DNA of 64,000 nt from Ancylostoma caninum. Its lineage: Eukaryota; Nematoda; Chromadorea; Rhabditida; Ancylostomatidae. Both the position numbers and the translations under genes were made by a program. The notes beneath the pieces were generated by a model. That model had not been told where the DNA came from and ran no database searches. It was given only the letters and a program-made list of their open reading frames with translations. Shown one piece after another: positions 12,140 through 22,500 of the stretch. Within the stretch, counting starts at the first letter, position 1. Every line of letters begins with the position of its first letter. The stretch spans positions 3,161,001-3,225,000 of the forward strand of contig JBAJFG010000019.1 of the NCBI GenBank assembly GCA_037903475.1, given 5' to 3'.

Positions 12140-13379
12140 GGTACTGACCAATGATTTGGCTGTGCCATGGACGACGTGGCAGCCAACAGCATCTGTCCCA
12201 GCCGCACCGCCTCTTGATCAGGGATGTGCAAAATTTTCCGTTTTCCGTTTTACGCTTTCCGTTTTCACCCATTTTTGGCCTTCCGTTTTACGTTTTACGT
12301 TTTACGGGTTTTTAGCCCGGAAAACGGAAAATCCCGGAAAAGTATGAGGGGAGACGAGGTATTCGTTTTCGGGGTATTTCTCTATCCTAAAGATGGTTCA
12401 CGTGTTTCGATGCGCAATGTATACGAGTTCACAACAATGGCGCCAAAATTGACTTCCAACAGCCATTTACCGTCGCAATTTCGCTGGTTCTCATCATTGT
12501 TCCAAATATGCTATAAAAGTGCCCAGCTCTCCTTAAAATTCTCACAGAAAAGGTTCCACAGAAATGTGAGGTGAACTTATATAAAATTCCCATGAAACTG
12601 TGACGTGCCATGGTAAGAGCATCGAGCATTCCTGCGAAGCAGCACATGATGTAGGCTTTCTCTCAAATTGACAAAAGCATAACGCTACATCACAGTTGTC
12701 ACTGTTTTAGTCAGACGATGATCACCAGCTCCACACTGCCGCCGTTGGCGCCTGATGTTTTGCGCAATGTTTGGGCTGCTTGTATCTCACATTCGCCGCA
12801 CACTGTTCTTCTCCTTCTTCCTCCCTCACTAACTCCCTCCAACGGGATCCTCTGTGAATAACGCGATCCTCCCCAGATTGCAAATGTATTAACTATCGTA
12901 GCTAGCTTTTTGTCTGAATTTTTGCAGAATAGGTCTGCTCTGAAGTGAAGCAAAGGCGTCCCACTTTTCAGACTTTACAGTTTCTCGTCTTAGTAAGTAA
13001 GTCCAGTGAGAAATATGCTAATTGATTATCTAATTCTAAAAATCTCCCGTAACTAGGTGAAGGACAGATACTCCTCGATCCCCCCATATTCTAGGCGTTT
13101 GAAGTAAGTACCATCAGTAGACTTGAAGTTACTTAATTACTTGAAAGAGTCACCACTTATGCTCATCAAGAAGATACTTAGGAAATCCAATGTTGAGGAA
13201 GACTTTTGGTCACAAACCTATGCTTTGGCAAAATTTACCGTTTTCCGTTCTACGCTTTCCGTTTTCCGCCTATTTTTGGCCTTCCGTTTTCCGTTTTACG
13301 GGATTTAAAATTTTACTTCCGTACATCCCTACTCTTGATCCCCGCGTGCGTGGGCGGACTCGTCGTTTCGGACAGACTA
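12140..13379. mobile_element. Interrupted, 5'-truncated copy of the TAGTCTGTCCGAAACGAC MITE
   Basis: 12140-12218 matches the interior, and 13332-13379 the right terminus, of the MITE seen complete at 16513-16749 and 18299-18534; the right end is followed by TA (13380-13381). The two pieces are separated by an inserted element whose 8-bp target duplication comes from this MITE. The left terminus is missing. Confidence 0.75.
12219..13331. mobile_element. hAT-type non-autonomous element, 1,113 bp
   Basis: The element starts CAGGGATGTGC and ends GTACATCCCTA, short imperfect terminal inverted repeats of the hAT type. It is flanked by a perfect 8-bp direct repeat CTCTTGAT (12211-12218 and 13332-13339), the target duplication length of hAT transposons. 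Just inside each end are related subterminal blocks in the same orientation, rich in TTTTCCGTTTTACG (12234-12310 and 13232-13304). No transposase frame is present. The insertion split an older MITE, which proves the order of events. Confidence 0.8.
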
Positions 13380-13399
13380 TATTCCTTCATTCGATTCAG

Positions 13400-14800
13400 C
13401 ACGTCAAATAATCCTAATGTACTGATTGCAATTGGAGGCACTTCCAAGAAACTGTATTTTTTAAGAGAAAATCACGAACCCAATGTGTCAAAGGGTGTCC
13501 ACGCCAATCCCTCAGTAAAAGTGGGCGATGAAGAGCGCACTTGCGCTAGTGTGTCTTCTCGCGGCCTGAGCAGCTACGATCTTTCACAACTGCACCTATA
13601 ACCCTTGAAAGGAGGCAAAATTGGTCAGCTATTTCACGCTTTCTGAGGTCTGCAGCATGCACAAAGGGATGGGGGTGCGTCTATGTATATTTATGATACG
13701 CACCGTATTAGGTCAGACTTGAACTGTGCTTCCTAAGGAAAGAACGGAAGCATCTGCTTTTTATACGCTGTCTCACCGGGGCCTGACACGAGTGGGTGGT
13801 AGATGTCCGATAATCGATAGGCGAACTGCGGCTCTTAGGATTTTCCGCTGCGGTCCTTCCCAACCAGTCCAGCAAGATTCTGAAGAAAACATTATGGTGT
13901 GGCCCTTCCGACAGTTTATCTGAATTGGTCCCACGACCTGAGACATGTCCCGATTCACAATCACTTTTGATTACTACAAGAAACGCTGTCCCTTCTTTAC
14001 TTCATTTTTTAGAGTTTGAGGAAAGGGGCGTATGCGAGGATTTGAGCGCACGGTAGTCCAAGTAATCACTTTAGCAACTCAGACCAAAGTTGAGACGTCT
14101 TTACCTGGAAAGGTCCAGACGTGACAGTTTTCTATGGAGTACCCGACCGGGGCTTCCCGGAACGAGTGGCCGAGTGCCCGATAATCTTTAAACTCTGCGC
14201 TAAAAGCTTTGAGTAACCACTGTCTTGCAAACCCTGCATTGCTGTTCGTCTAGTCGGTTGAGGACACGCATGCTGACCCTTCCTTCTATGGCACGCCACT
14301 GTACCTGTCGCGACTTTCAGAATGTTTTTCAAAATGAACGCCCACGTCGTTTTCTGAATCTTTGCGGTTGTGTTCTTGTGACCACGACAGAGCGAGCCAA
14401 TCCTTGGGGCAGCACATTGTCAAACTTACCGTCATGTGATATTACCTCTTGTGAAATCCATACGAAAACATGCGAGTATTTCACAACCTCGGTTACCAGC
14501 TTCTCATAATAGTGAGTTTGTTTCGGCACCTGCTCTACGTACGAACTCGAGTAGAGTCCAGCAGAATTCTGGTTCTCCGTCTTCTTCCACCCGCCCAATG
14601 AGGGGGACTTGTAGTGTGATGTTTGAGTTTTTCCTAAAAAAAATTCTTCAGCCTGATTCACCTCTTAAATGCATCAAGTGTTAACATCTTTTTGGAGCAT
14701 TAGTTAGTTTATCTATTTATTGATTCATTTATTCCATTATATTGGACTTATTCATGTGAGGATAGATGTACGATGCACAATAACTTAACACAAATGAATC
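13400..14800. other. No recognisable gene
   Basis: Only short open frames on both strands, none with a motif I recognise. The longest (110 codons, minus strand, 14329-14661) lacks splice or start context that would support it. Two similar stretches near 13780-13840 and 14150-14200, both containing CCGATAATC in a related surrounding, may be diverged copies of a repeat. Confidence 0.4.
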
Positions 14801-14820
14801 AGATTATTTACAAGATGTTC

Positions 14821-14826
<6 letters not shown>

Positions 14827-14884
<58 letters not shown>
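14827..14884. repeat. (GA)n microsatellite
   Basis: Uninterrupted GA dinucleotide run of about 58 bp. Open frames across it (Arg-Glu or Ser-Leu repeats) are artefacts of the repeat. Confidence 0.95.
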
Positions 14885-14890
<6 letters not shown>

Positions 14891-15341
14891 CTTCAGTTAC
14901 TCTACTCTTTCTGTTAGCGAATTCTTCTTCGTGTTTCGTAAATGATGGGAGTTTGATGGGAGTATGCGTCTCTTGTTCATCATCAGGTACTTTGAGCCAG
15001 CTCTGTTGACAAAACATGATTGTCTTATTTTGGAATTCTTAGTCGTTCGGAACATAATCTTTTGTGAAGGTTTTTCCTCTGAAGTTATTTTTTCCTTCAC
15101 AGTTTTTCATATGTCATGTCCTGGGCTAGTCGATGCCGAATCTTCATGAAGTTCAGTGCTGTTGGATCCGTGTTTTCGCCTTGTACATTAGCTTATTGAG
15201 AACATGATAGTAGAAGCACCTTTTTTGCTATAAATTTTGAGAAAAGAAGAAGGCTCTCCTAAACACAGAGGAGTGGCTCGTCAGCGGACACCTACCATCT
15301 TCAGGCCGTTTGGCTTGCTGTACTTATCCAAAACAATTATA

Positions 15342-15503
15342 TGGGGGATGTCAATCACGATCACTACTCCCGCTGTCTGGAGCGTGGCACTACCTACGTG
15401 GCGCTGCCGGATGCTGTGAATTTCGTGTGCTGCCTCGCCAGCGCCGCGTGGGTACTGCGGCGCTCCAGGCTACGAGAACAGTGAACGTGATTGACGTTCC
15501 CTG
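15342..15503. mobile_element. MITE, GTCAATCACG family, 162 bp
   Basis: Terminal inverted repeats TGGGGGATGTCAATCACG and CGTGATTGACGTTCCCTG, flanked by TA on both sides (15340-15341, 15504-15505). A sister copy with the same ends lies at 35628-35784. GC-rich, non-coding. Confidence 0.8.
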
Positions 15504-15519
15504 TACGTGGTTCAAAATA

Positions 15520-15717
15520 CAGGAAGCTCCAAATGTCCGCAGTCAAGAGGGACGTGGCCACGACGCGGCTTTAGACAGAGACACAGGCGCTCCGCATGCT
15601 GCCACTGGTTGGCTGCAGAGTCAGAGAAGCCAGAGGCAGCATAGAGAGCGCCTGTGTCTGATCAAGGAGCCGCGCCGTGGCCACGCCCTCTTGACTGCGG
15701 ACATTTGGAGCTTCCTG
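15520..15717. mobile_element. MITE with ~50-bp inverted repeats, 198 bp
   Basis: Ends CAGGAAGCTCCAAATGTCCG and its inverse CGGACATTTGGAGCTTCCTG, continuing inverted for about 50 bp with very few mismatches; flanked by TA (15518-15519, 15718-15719). Lies 16 bp after the preceding MITE. Confidence 0.85.
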
Positions 15718-16136
15718 TATGCTCTAGGTCACGTCGACACTATTGACTTTAGATCAGTGCTGAGTTGTCTTTCCCGAGAAAAGACGAGAAACAGCAGTTT
15801 TCTTCATGTTGTTGTTGGCAGGATAGCACGCTCCGTCGCCAACTTCGCCTAGATTTGCAGGTAGCCGGTTACTGTGGCACATCGCTACTCGGCAACGGAA
15901 TATTCTGTTTATTAATAGATTTGTAGCTAATTTGTGTTTGGTTTTCTCAGTTAATACCCACCTTTTTGAGTAGAGTGCACTTTCTTCCTTTCCGTTCTTT
16001 TTTCCTCCGACTCTCATACTATCTCTCCGGGTGGGACGCGACATGGTTACTTTTGTTTTTTTTATTCCGTTTCACTTCCCTGCTTTCCAACGCAGCTTAA
16101 TTGATCCACATCTCGTTTTAAAAGTTTGCCGCTGTA

Positions 16137-16301
16137 TATGGCATTTGTCACGGAGTAAACATCGGTGCAGTTGCGGACCCAGTACAAAGGCTACGTGCGA
16201 ATTGCTGGAACCTCCGCTTTCACATAGTCTTTCAACTGAGAATTTGATCTATTGGAATGGATCAGATCGCGCGCGATGTTTACTCCAAGGTGAATGCCCT
16301 G
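16137..16301. mobile_element. MITE, GGAGTAAACATCG family, 165 bp
   Basis: Inverted ends TATGGCATTTGTCACGGAGT and ACTCCAAGGTGAATGCCCTG, with TA on both flanks (16135-16136, 16302-16303). No coding sequence. Confidence 0.7.
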
Positions 16302-16332
16302 TAGTAGTGCTATTCTTATTCTAACTATTGCG

Positions 16333-16506
16333 CAGTCTGTTCATCTGGAGCGCGCACTGTAGATCACGCTCCAGTCGAACGCGCTGGCGTGGCAAACATG
16401 ACCGATCAGCTCTCTCTTGTTAGCAGCAAGTGGCAGGCTTCTCGTGCCACGTAGGCGCGTTCGATCGGAGCATGATCTGCAGTGCGCGCTCCAGGTGAAC
16501 AGACTG
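16333..16506. mobile_element. MITE, CAGTCTGTTCA family, 174 bp
   Basis: Ends CAGTCTGTTCATCTGGAGCG and CGCTCCAGGTGAACAGACTG are inverted copies for about 40 bp. The right flank is TA; the left flank is CG, so one duplicate has mutated. Confidence 0.75.
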
Positions 16507-16512
16507 TAGATA

Positions 16513-16749
16513 TAGTCTATCCGAAACGACGAGTCCGCCCACGCACGCGAGGATCGAGAGGCAGCGCGGTTGGGATGGATGCTGTTGGCTGCCACGTTGT
16601 CCACGTCATAGCCAAGTCATTGATCAATACCATGAAGGTAACGATGAAACGTGATACACAGATCAGGGATGATGACGTGGAGCGCTGGCAAACGTGGCAG
16701 CTTCTCGATCCCCGTGTGCGTGGGCGGACTCATCGTTTCGGACAGACTA
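16513..16749. mobile_element. MITE, TAGTCTGTCCGAAACGAC family, 237 bp
   Basis: Inverted ends TAGTCTATCCGAAACGACGA and TCATCGTTTCGGACAGACTA followed by GGACTCGCC-type GC-rich subterminal sequence; TA flanks at 16511-16512 and 16750-16751. Another complete copy is at 18299-18534 and an interrupted one at 12140-13379, so the family has at least three copies in this window. Confidence 0.85.
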
Positions 16750-16756
16750 TAACATA

Positions 16757-17027
16757 CAGTGAACGGCAATGGTGGTGGCCCATCCACGGCCTCGAGAAGG
16801 ACACAGCGCGACCGCTCCGCGCGCCCCGAGATCGGTGTCGTTTGCCGCCGGAATTCTATTTCTATGCCCTTTTCTAACCGGTTAGGTCGAAAATCCTTGG
16901 AGTCGAGTATAAAAAATGCTAGAAATGGACTAACAGCAGCAGAAAACATCGGGTACAGCGCGCGCGGCGCGGTTGCGCGACGTTCTTCTCGAGGCCGCGG
17001 TTGGGCCAACGCCATTGACGTCCACTG
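16757..17027. mobile_element. MITE directly upstream of the PGL-like gene, 271 bp
   Basis: Inverted ends CAGTGAACGGCAATGGTGGT and the complement ACGCCATTGACGTCCACTG, continuing as GGCCTCGAGAAG on each side; TA flanks at 16755-16756 and 17028-17029. It ends 38 bp before the putative start codon at 17065, so any proximal promoter or outron of that gene overlaps the element. Confidence 0.8.
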
Positions 17028-17043
17028 TATGTGACTTTTACGG

Positions 17044-17052
17044 TTTGCTCAG
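17044..17052 (+). promoter_or_regulatory. Splice acceptor 12 nt before the PGL-like start codon
   Basis: TTTGCTCAG followed by ATAATTTGTATT and the ATG. This is the expected position of a nematode spliced-leader trans-splice site; a cis acceptor from an upstream non-coding exon is the alternative. Only sequence position supports it. Confidence 0.45.
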
Positions 17053-17064
17053 ATAATTTGTATT

Positions 17065-19585
17065 ATGGGCGAAGGTTGTCACCCACAGGCCTTCAATATG
17101 CAGAATTTCTCGCTTGCAGACCAACGAGCAGGTATGTTATAACTCACTTTAGTGTGGTTGAATGAATGTGAGACTTTCTGGCTAATGTTTCTCTTTTTTA
17201 AAGACTTTTGGAAACTTCGCATTGTGCGACAGTGCGCTAATGCGCCGAAGGTCTATCTCTTCCCATCGCTTCTGGAATGGTTAAACGAGCGGCCGCAGCT
17301 GGTGTTAAACGCTGCTCTTGTGAAAAGGGAATTACAGGTAAACGTTACATTGATACTCCGCAGTGTCCTATGTCTGGAGTGCTCCGCCTGTTTCCAGTTA
17401 GATATAGAAGTACCGGGAGAACTAGAGGGATCTGAACGTCGCTGCAGCAGCTCACAAGCGAATAGCGATCCTCTAACACTATTTATTGGTGGATACACCA
17501 CGAGCAGACCTTCTTCGAAAGACATAGGTACATAGAAGATTTATTGATATTGGATTTGCGCGTCTAACATTAAACGAAGGATCATGAACGTCAGTTGTGT
17601 ATAGTCTGTTTCAAACACGGCGAAAGTTGTGTGTTCGTGCATGCTGTCTGTTTTCCTCTTCTCACTTTCCTGTTTCTGCGCGCATTCCCATTCTCTTTGT
17701 TGTTGAGTTTCTACAAGCACCTTCCCCATTGTAACACTTGCTAATATTTCTTTCGGATTCTGTGAGTGAGAGCACTGCACCTTAGAACTTGACAGATTTC
17801 GCTTCACACGTGCACATACTTCACAGTCTCAGAATTTAACAAATGTGTTTTGCGATAGGTTCATGCGGTGTTTTTTTTTTCAATTCGGTTTTTGTCGCGG
17901 TTTGAACTCCATTGGAGTTGATGTCTTAAATAATTTTGCACCTTTTGCTTTACTCTTCACGAATATTATAGCCGACTTCTTAAATACCCGCTTTACCTTG
18001 TTTTCCATAACATGGGACGCAACTCTCCAATTCGGAAGCAAAGAACATCTCCGACAATTCCCATTGTACGACTTCATTCGTAGAGCAAATGTAGCTCAAA
18101 AGAGTAGAAATATTGACGAGGTGTGAATAGCAATCCTTACTTCTGAAGGGATAACAGATAGGCGGATGTTCGCCTCAAAGACATCAGTTCTAGTCTGGAG
18201 GATGTCCCTCGCTATTCGAGTATTTTGGAGAACAATGAGACGATTATCGCAAAAGTGGGTGTGGGGGCAAAAGTTGTCGCCCGGCGACAGTATATGTATA
18301 GTCTGTCCGAAACGACGAGTCCGCCCACGGACGCGGGGATCGAGAAGCTGCCACGTTTGCCAGTGCTCCATGTCATCATCCCTGATCTGCGCATCACGTT
18401 TCGTCGTTATCTTCATGGCACTGCCGATGATTTGGCTGTGACGTGGACGACGTGGCAGCCAGCAGCATCCGTTCCAGCCGCGCCGCCTCACGATCTCCGC
18501 GTGCGTGGGCGGACTCGTAGTTTCGGATAGACTATACCCCGCTGCTATTCGTTGCCGCGTGCCGCTGGGCGCCGCCACGGCAAAAATGTATGGAAGCTCT
18601 TGTCGCCGGATCCTTGCCACCGCGATGTCGCTGGCCTGTGGTTAACCATGAGCGACTGTCGCCGCGGCAAAAGTCTGCAAACCCCTTTGGTAAGCATTTC
18701 ATAGAGTTCCACTAGAGAGTTGAGGTAGAGGGCTACCAATTTGAGTCGTCTCAAACTATGTGGTTTTTCACAGAGGTGGAAGTGAGGAGCTGCTCCCGTC
18801 TCTAGCGAGAGGAAGAAAAGAGCTATACAAATCACTCATTGTGGTTGATGTCGTTTGAAAACCGCATGAACTTATTGCCCAACCTAATACATGATTCAAA
18901 AAAAGTTAAATAATTTCAAGTCAACTACTTGCAACGCAGTTACGCGGAATTGTATCGACGTCACGGACAGGGACGTTCCCGAGAGTTGGTGTCACTGATC
19001 GATGCGAGCTTACTTTTGAATGAAGTTAGTCGCCTTTTTCTCTTGTGCTGATGTACGTATGTATGCTCAAAAACTTCGCTGCAGGCCTCTTTTGCAAGGA
19101 GGATCAGCGAAGAAAACAAGTACGAGCACGATTTATTGCAGCTCCATCGTAATCAGCGTAAGTTCTTTTCGTTAGCTCCAGCTGATATTTTTCCGGTCCT
19201 TTGACTTTCTTCGTATAGCTGGTAACGACAAATGGGATAATTACAAGACTTCGGTGATGATCCGACTATCAAGTGGTGGCGTTCCATCACCGGAATTAGT
19301 GGAAGCTGCCACTGTAACCCGGCTGATGTGCGATATAATGGCAGGACCTACTGCACGGCGCAGATCTGCTGTCGCGGAGATGGCTGCAAACGGCTTGAAA
19401 TTGTGGGCGTTATCCTATTCTATAGCAGTTTTCTTCGGTATGTGCAATTAATATTATTTAATTAGGGATGCAATGGTGTTAGCCAAGCTCTACTTTTCCG
19501 GCGATGAGATATGTGAGCAACTCACTCGCGAGTGCTCACATATGTTTCAAAACGGCATCAACGCGGAAGTCAGTGAGATTGTCGA
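17065..19585 (+). CDS. PGL-like: N-terminal domain exons
   Basis: Exons 17065-17131, 17204-17337, 17398-17527, 18921-19024, 19085-19157, 19219-19437 and 19466-19585. Start MGEGCHPQAFNMQNFSLADQ. Exon 6 has RRSAVAEMAANGLKLWALSY, and exon 7 has MVLAKLYFSGDEICEQLTRE. Hydrophobic helices predominate, as in the PGL N-terminal dimerisation domain. The 1.4-kb intron 3 contains the MITE at 18299-18534. The gap between exons 6 and 7 is only 28 nt with the obvious GTATGT donor and does not keep frame, so that junction needs checking. Confidence 0.62.
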
Positions 19586-22500
19586 GTACGTTTTTATTTC
19601 ACGCCATTATTCAGAATCACTAGATAGCAGTAGCGGACGTAGAAAGTGGGCGGAAGGGGGGGGGGGGGAGGAGAGAGGAAGGCGTGGGAAAAAACGTGGG
19701 CTCTCCGCTGCTTCGGGGACCCAGATGGGAAACAAAATCAATGGAAATATTAATTATGTATAATGATGAATAATTGATAAAAGTCATTTCAAAAACAATA
19801 GTATAATAAAGCGAGTTAGCAGGAACAAAATTTAGTTGTTGACGGAGTTTCGGAGTCAAAATAAACAATAGAAAATAAACTATTAAAAGGGTTTTGTTTG
19901 TTCTGTAATGTATTTTCAAAAATTTGGCGACCCGGGCGCCTCCCCCCCCGCCTGCGTCCGCCGCTGCTAGATAGTCGTTACATTTCGGAGCAGATCTAGT
20001 GTATTGGTAGAAGTTACCCACCGCTCAAGAATACTGGTGAGCCGCCTGCACCTTCTTGATAAATCTGGCACCATTAGTAGAGATCACTTTGCTATTTGTA
20101 CAGTCTAGCTGCTTGTAGTGTTGTGCTAAATCTTTTCTCAAAGTACAGTGAGGTTGGAAATATGTTTAGGAGCGTTCGTATTGTAAAGATCATTAGCACT
20201 CATGTGTTTAAGCGTGTACCTTCGTTCGCTGTAAATAGGTGAATAGGCAGTAATTTTTTTCCACCTTTAGACTTACCAAAGGTGCGATGTCCCCTTTCTT
20301 TGAACGCCGCATGCTTCGTTGTATCGATCAGGTATGTTGTTCTGCTAGGAAAAAAATCATGGTACGATATTACCTGTGCATTGATGTAACAACTAGATGG
20401 GTAGATTTTGTGAAAACTTCACTCGTTTTCCACTATTTCGACTTTTTTCCGTTAGCGTATTGTACCACTATGCATTCAACCTTGGCAGTTATTTGTTACA
20501 GTGATGTTTCCTTTTCAGCTCAGTTGTTATCGCATTCTAAGGATTGACTTCGCTCTAAACGAGTATGCTGCGCTGAAGAAGAAATTGGTGTGTTCGCTCA
20601 TTTTTAGCCTTCTGCTAAAGTTCTTGAAATGGAAACAATCTGCAGATTGGACGTTTGGAGTTAGCGCAGAATGTCCGCTACGTCATTGCTGACGCTCTTG
20701 CTTATCGTAACTTCGGCGCTGTTAATTTCATCGCTGAAAATGCAGTTGCCCACCTTGACAAATACTCATTCTTTAGCGGTTTGGAACAGATTGTATATCC
20801 AGTGAGTTCATCCGCTCTTTCATCTTTTTTTCTGTTTGTTATCACATTACTGAGCTTTTACGTTACTATTTTTCAAGATCAGATTCGTTTCATTTCTAGT
20901 AATATGGTTGTAGATGGCGATGACGTTGCTCTCAGAAGCTGCGCGCATGATCTTTCATGCTAAACCCGCGTCTATGGGATGGAAGAAGCAAAGTGATGAA
21001 TCCGATAGACTGGGGTCATCGTTGCAGCAGCATCCAAACGGTATTTTTTTGTTTGCTGGCTGTTCCATTACTGCAAGTACAGTCAGGTACCGAATAATAT
21101 GCATCTCAAGACATATTGCTACTCTTACCATTTGAAAATAGCAGGAACATCGTATTTTTTGAGCCGCCTCCTCCTAGTATTCTAACAAGATTCCATCTGC
21201 TGTGGCATAGTGGCAGGAAGAGCCATTACTGACCCCACGATTGGTGGTTCTATCTCCGATACAACGCAGCCAGTTTTCTATCCCGAAAGAGTTGCTAAAT
21301 TGGTACGAGGTACATTTGGGAGGGATGAGACGCTTACTGATACAATTGACTTTTCCACCCCCCCCCCCCCCCTCCCCCACTCCGCCACACTACTGTGGAG
21401 TCTACGTGCATTCGGATGCCCTACGGTTTTAAATTTGAGCGCTCCGAAGCAAGGGGTATATCAGTTGCTAGCATTTTTTTCTCAATTGTCATCATCAAAT
21501 ATGTAGTACTTGTAGTGAATGATCACAGATGCGTTTTCAGGATATATTGGAGGATTAATAGAAAGATGGCTGGGACATGCCGCTCTCATAGAGATATCTG
21601 ACTCCAGAGACGTCTATCGCCAGCGCAGTCTTCACAGTTCTATCGAGAGCATACGCGCTGTTCTCCGTGAGGACACCAGTTTTAACCCCATTTGTCGAGT
21701 GAGGAATTAAAATATTTTGTTTTCAAAATGTTTCGATTACTTTCAAACTCTAGTCTTTTTTCCAATTTTTCAGGAAAAAGTTTTTGCTTTGAACTCAAGA
21801 GAATCCTCTATTGAAAGTTAAGAGCACTTACAGTTTTCTATGAATTGACTGGCTGAAAACATCATATTTGGTTTTATTTCCAATTTTCAGCTTTTAGTTT
21901 TTTTTTTCAGCTTTACATATTTGATTTTGAATGACATGATGAGATTTCCTTATATTACCGTTTATCTCCTTAGAAGCTTGACGCTGGCATAATTGATTTC
22001 CCGTCGACACTTCAATGGAAGTTCCAATGTTCCAATCTCTAACCAGGGCCAAAATTTGTCTGCAAAATCCCTTGACAGCTTCAAAATAACTTCGTGATAT
22101 TGCTATTATCTTTTTTTATTTTAAATTCAGGGGCTTCTCGTCTTTGCCTGCGACCTCGTTTGCTCAATTCTCGAAGCTATTTTTGGCCGTCCTTGTCAGC
22201 GAATTGATGAGCTGATCGAGAATCCCTATATCGATCATCACACAGGCATGAGTCTCGTCCGAAAACTCACTAAGGGTACGCATTGTTGATTTTTATTGGC
22301 ATTCATGGTTGAATAGCTTCTTTTTAGGGATGCTGTCTTCACATGCTGATGAGCGTGTATTAAGTATCCTTAGCCAGTTGTGTGCTATTTCATTTATGGA
22401 TACACCCGATGCAACCAGCCATAGCACCGCCGACTACAGAGGTTTTTTCCGTCATAGTCAAGAGGGTCTTTCACAGCATTAGCAATGTGGCAGGTGGTGT

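Noticed and set aside
14773..15017. Open frames with Arg-Glu or Ser-Leu repeats
   Set aside because: Read straight through the (GA)n microsatellite.
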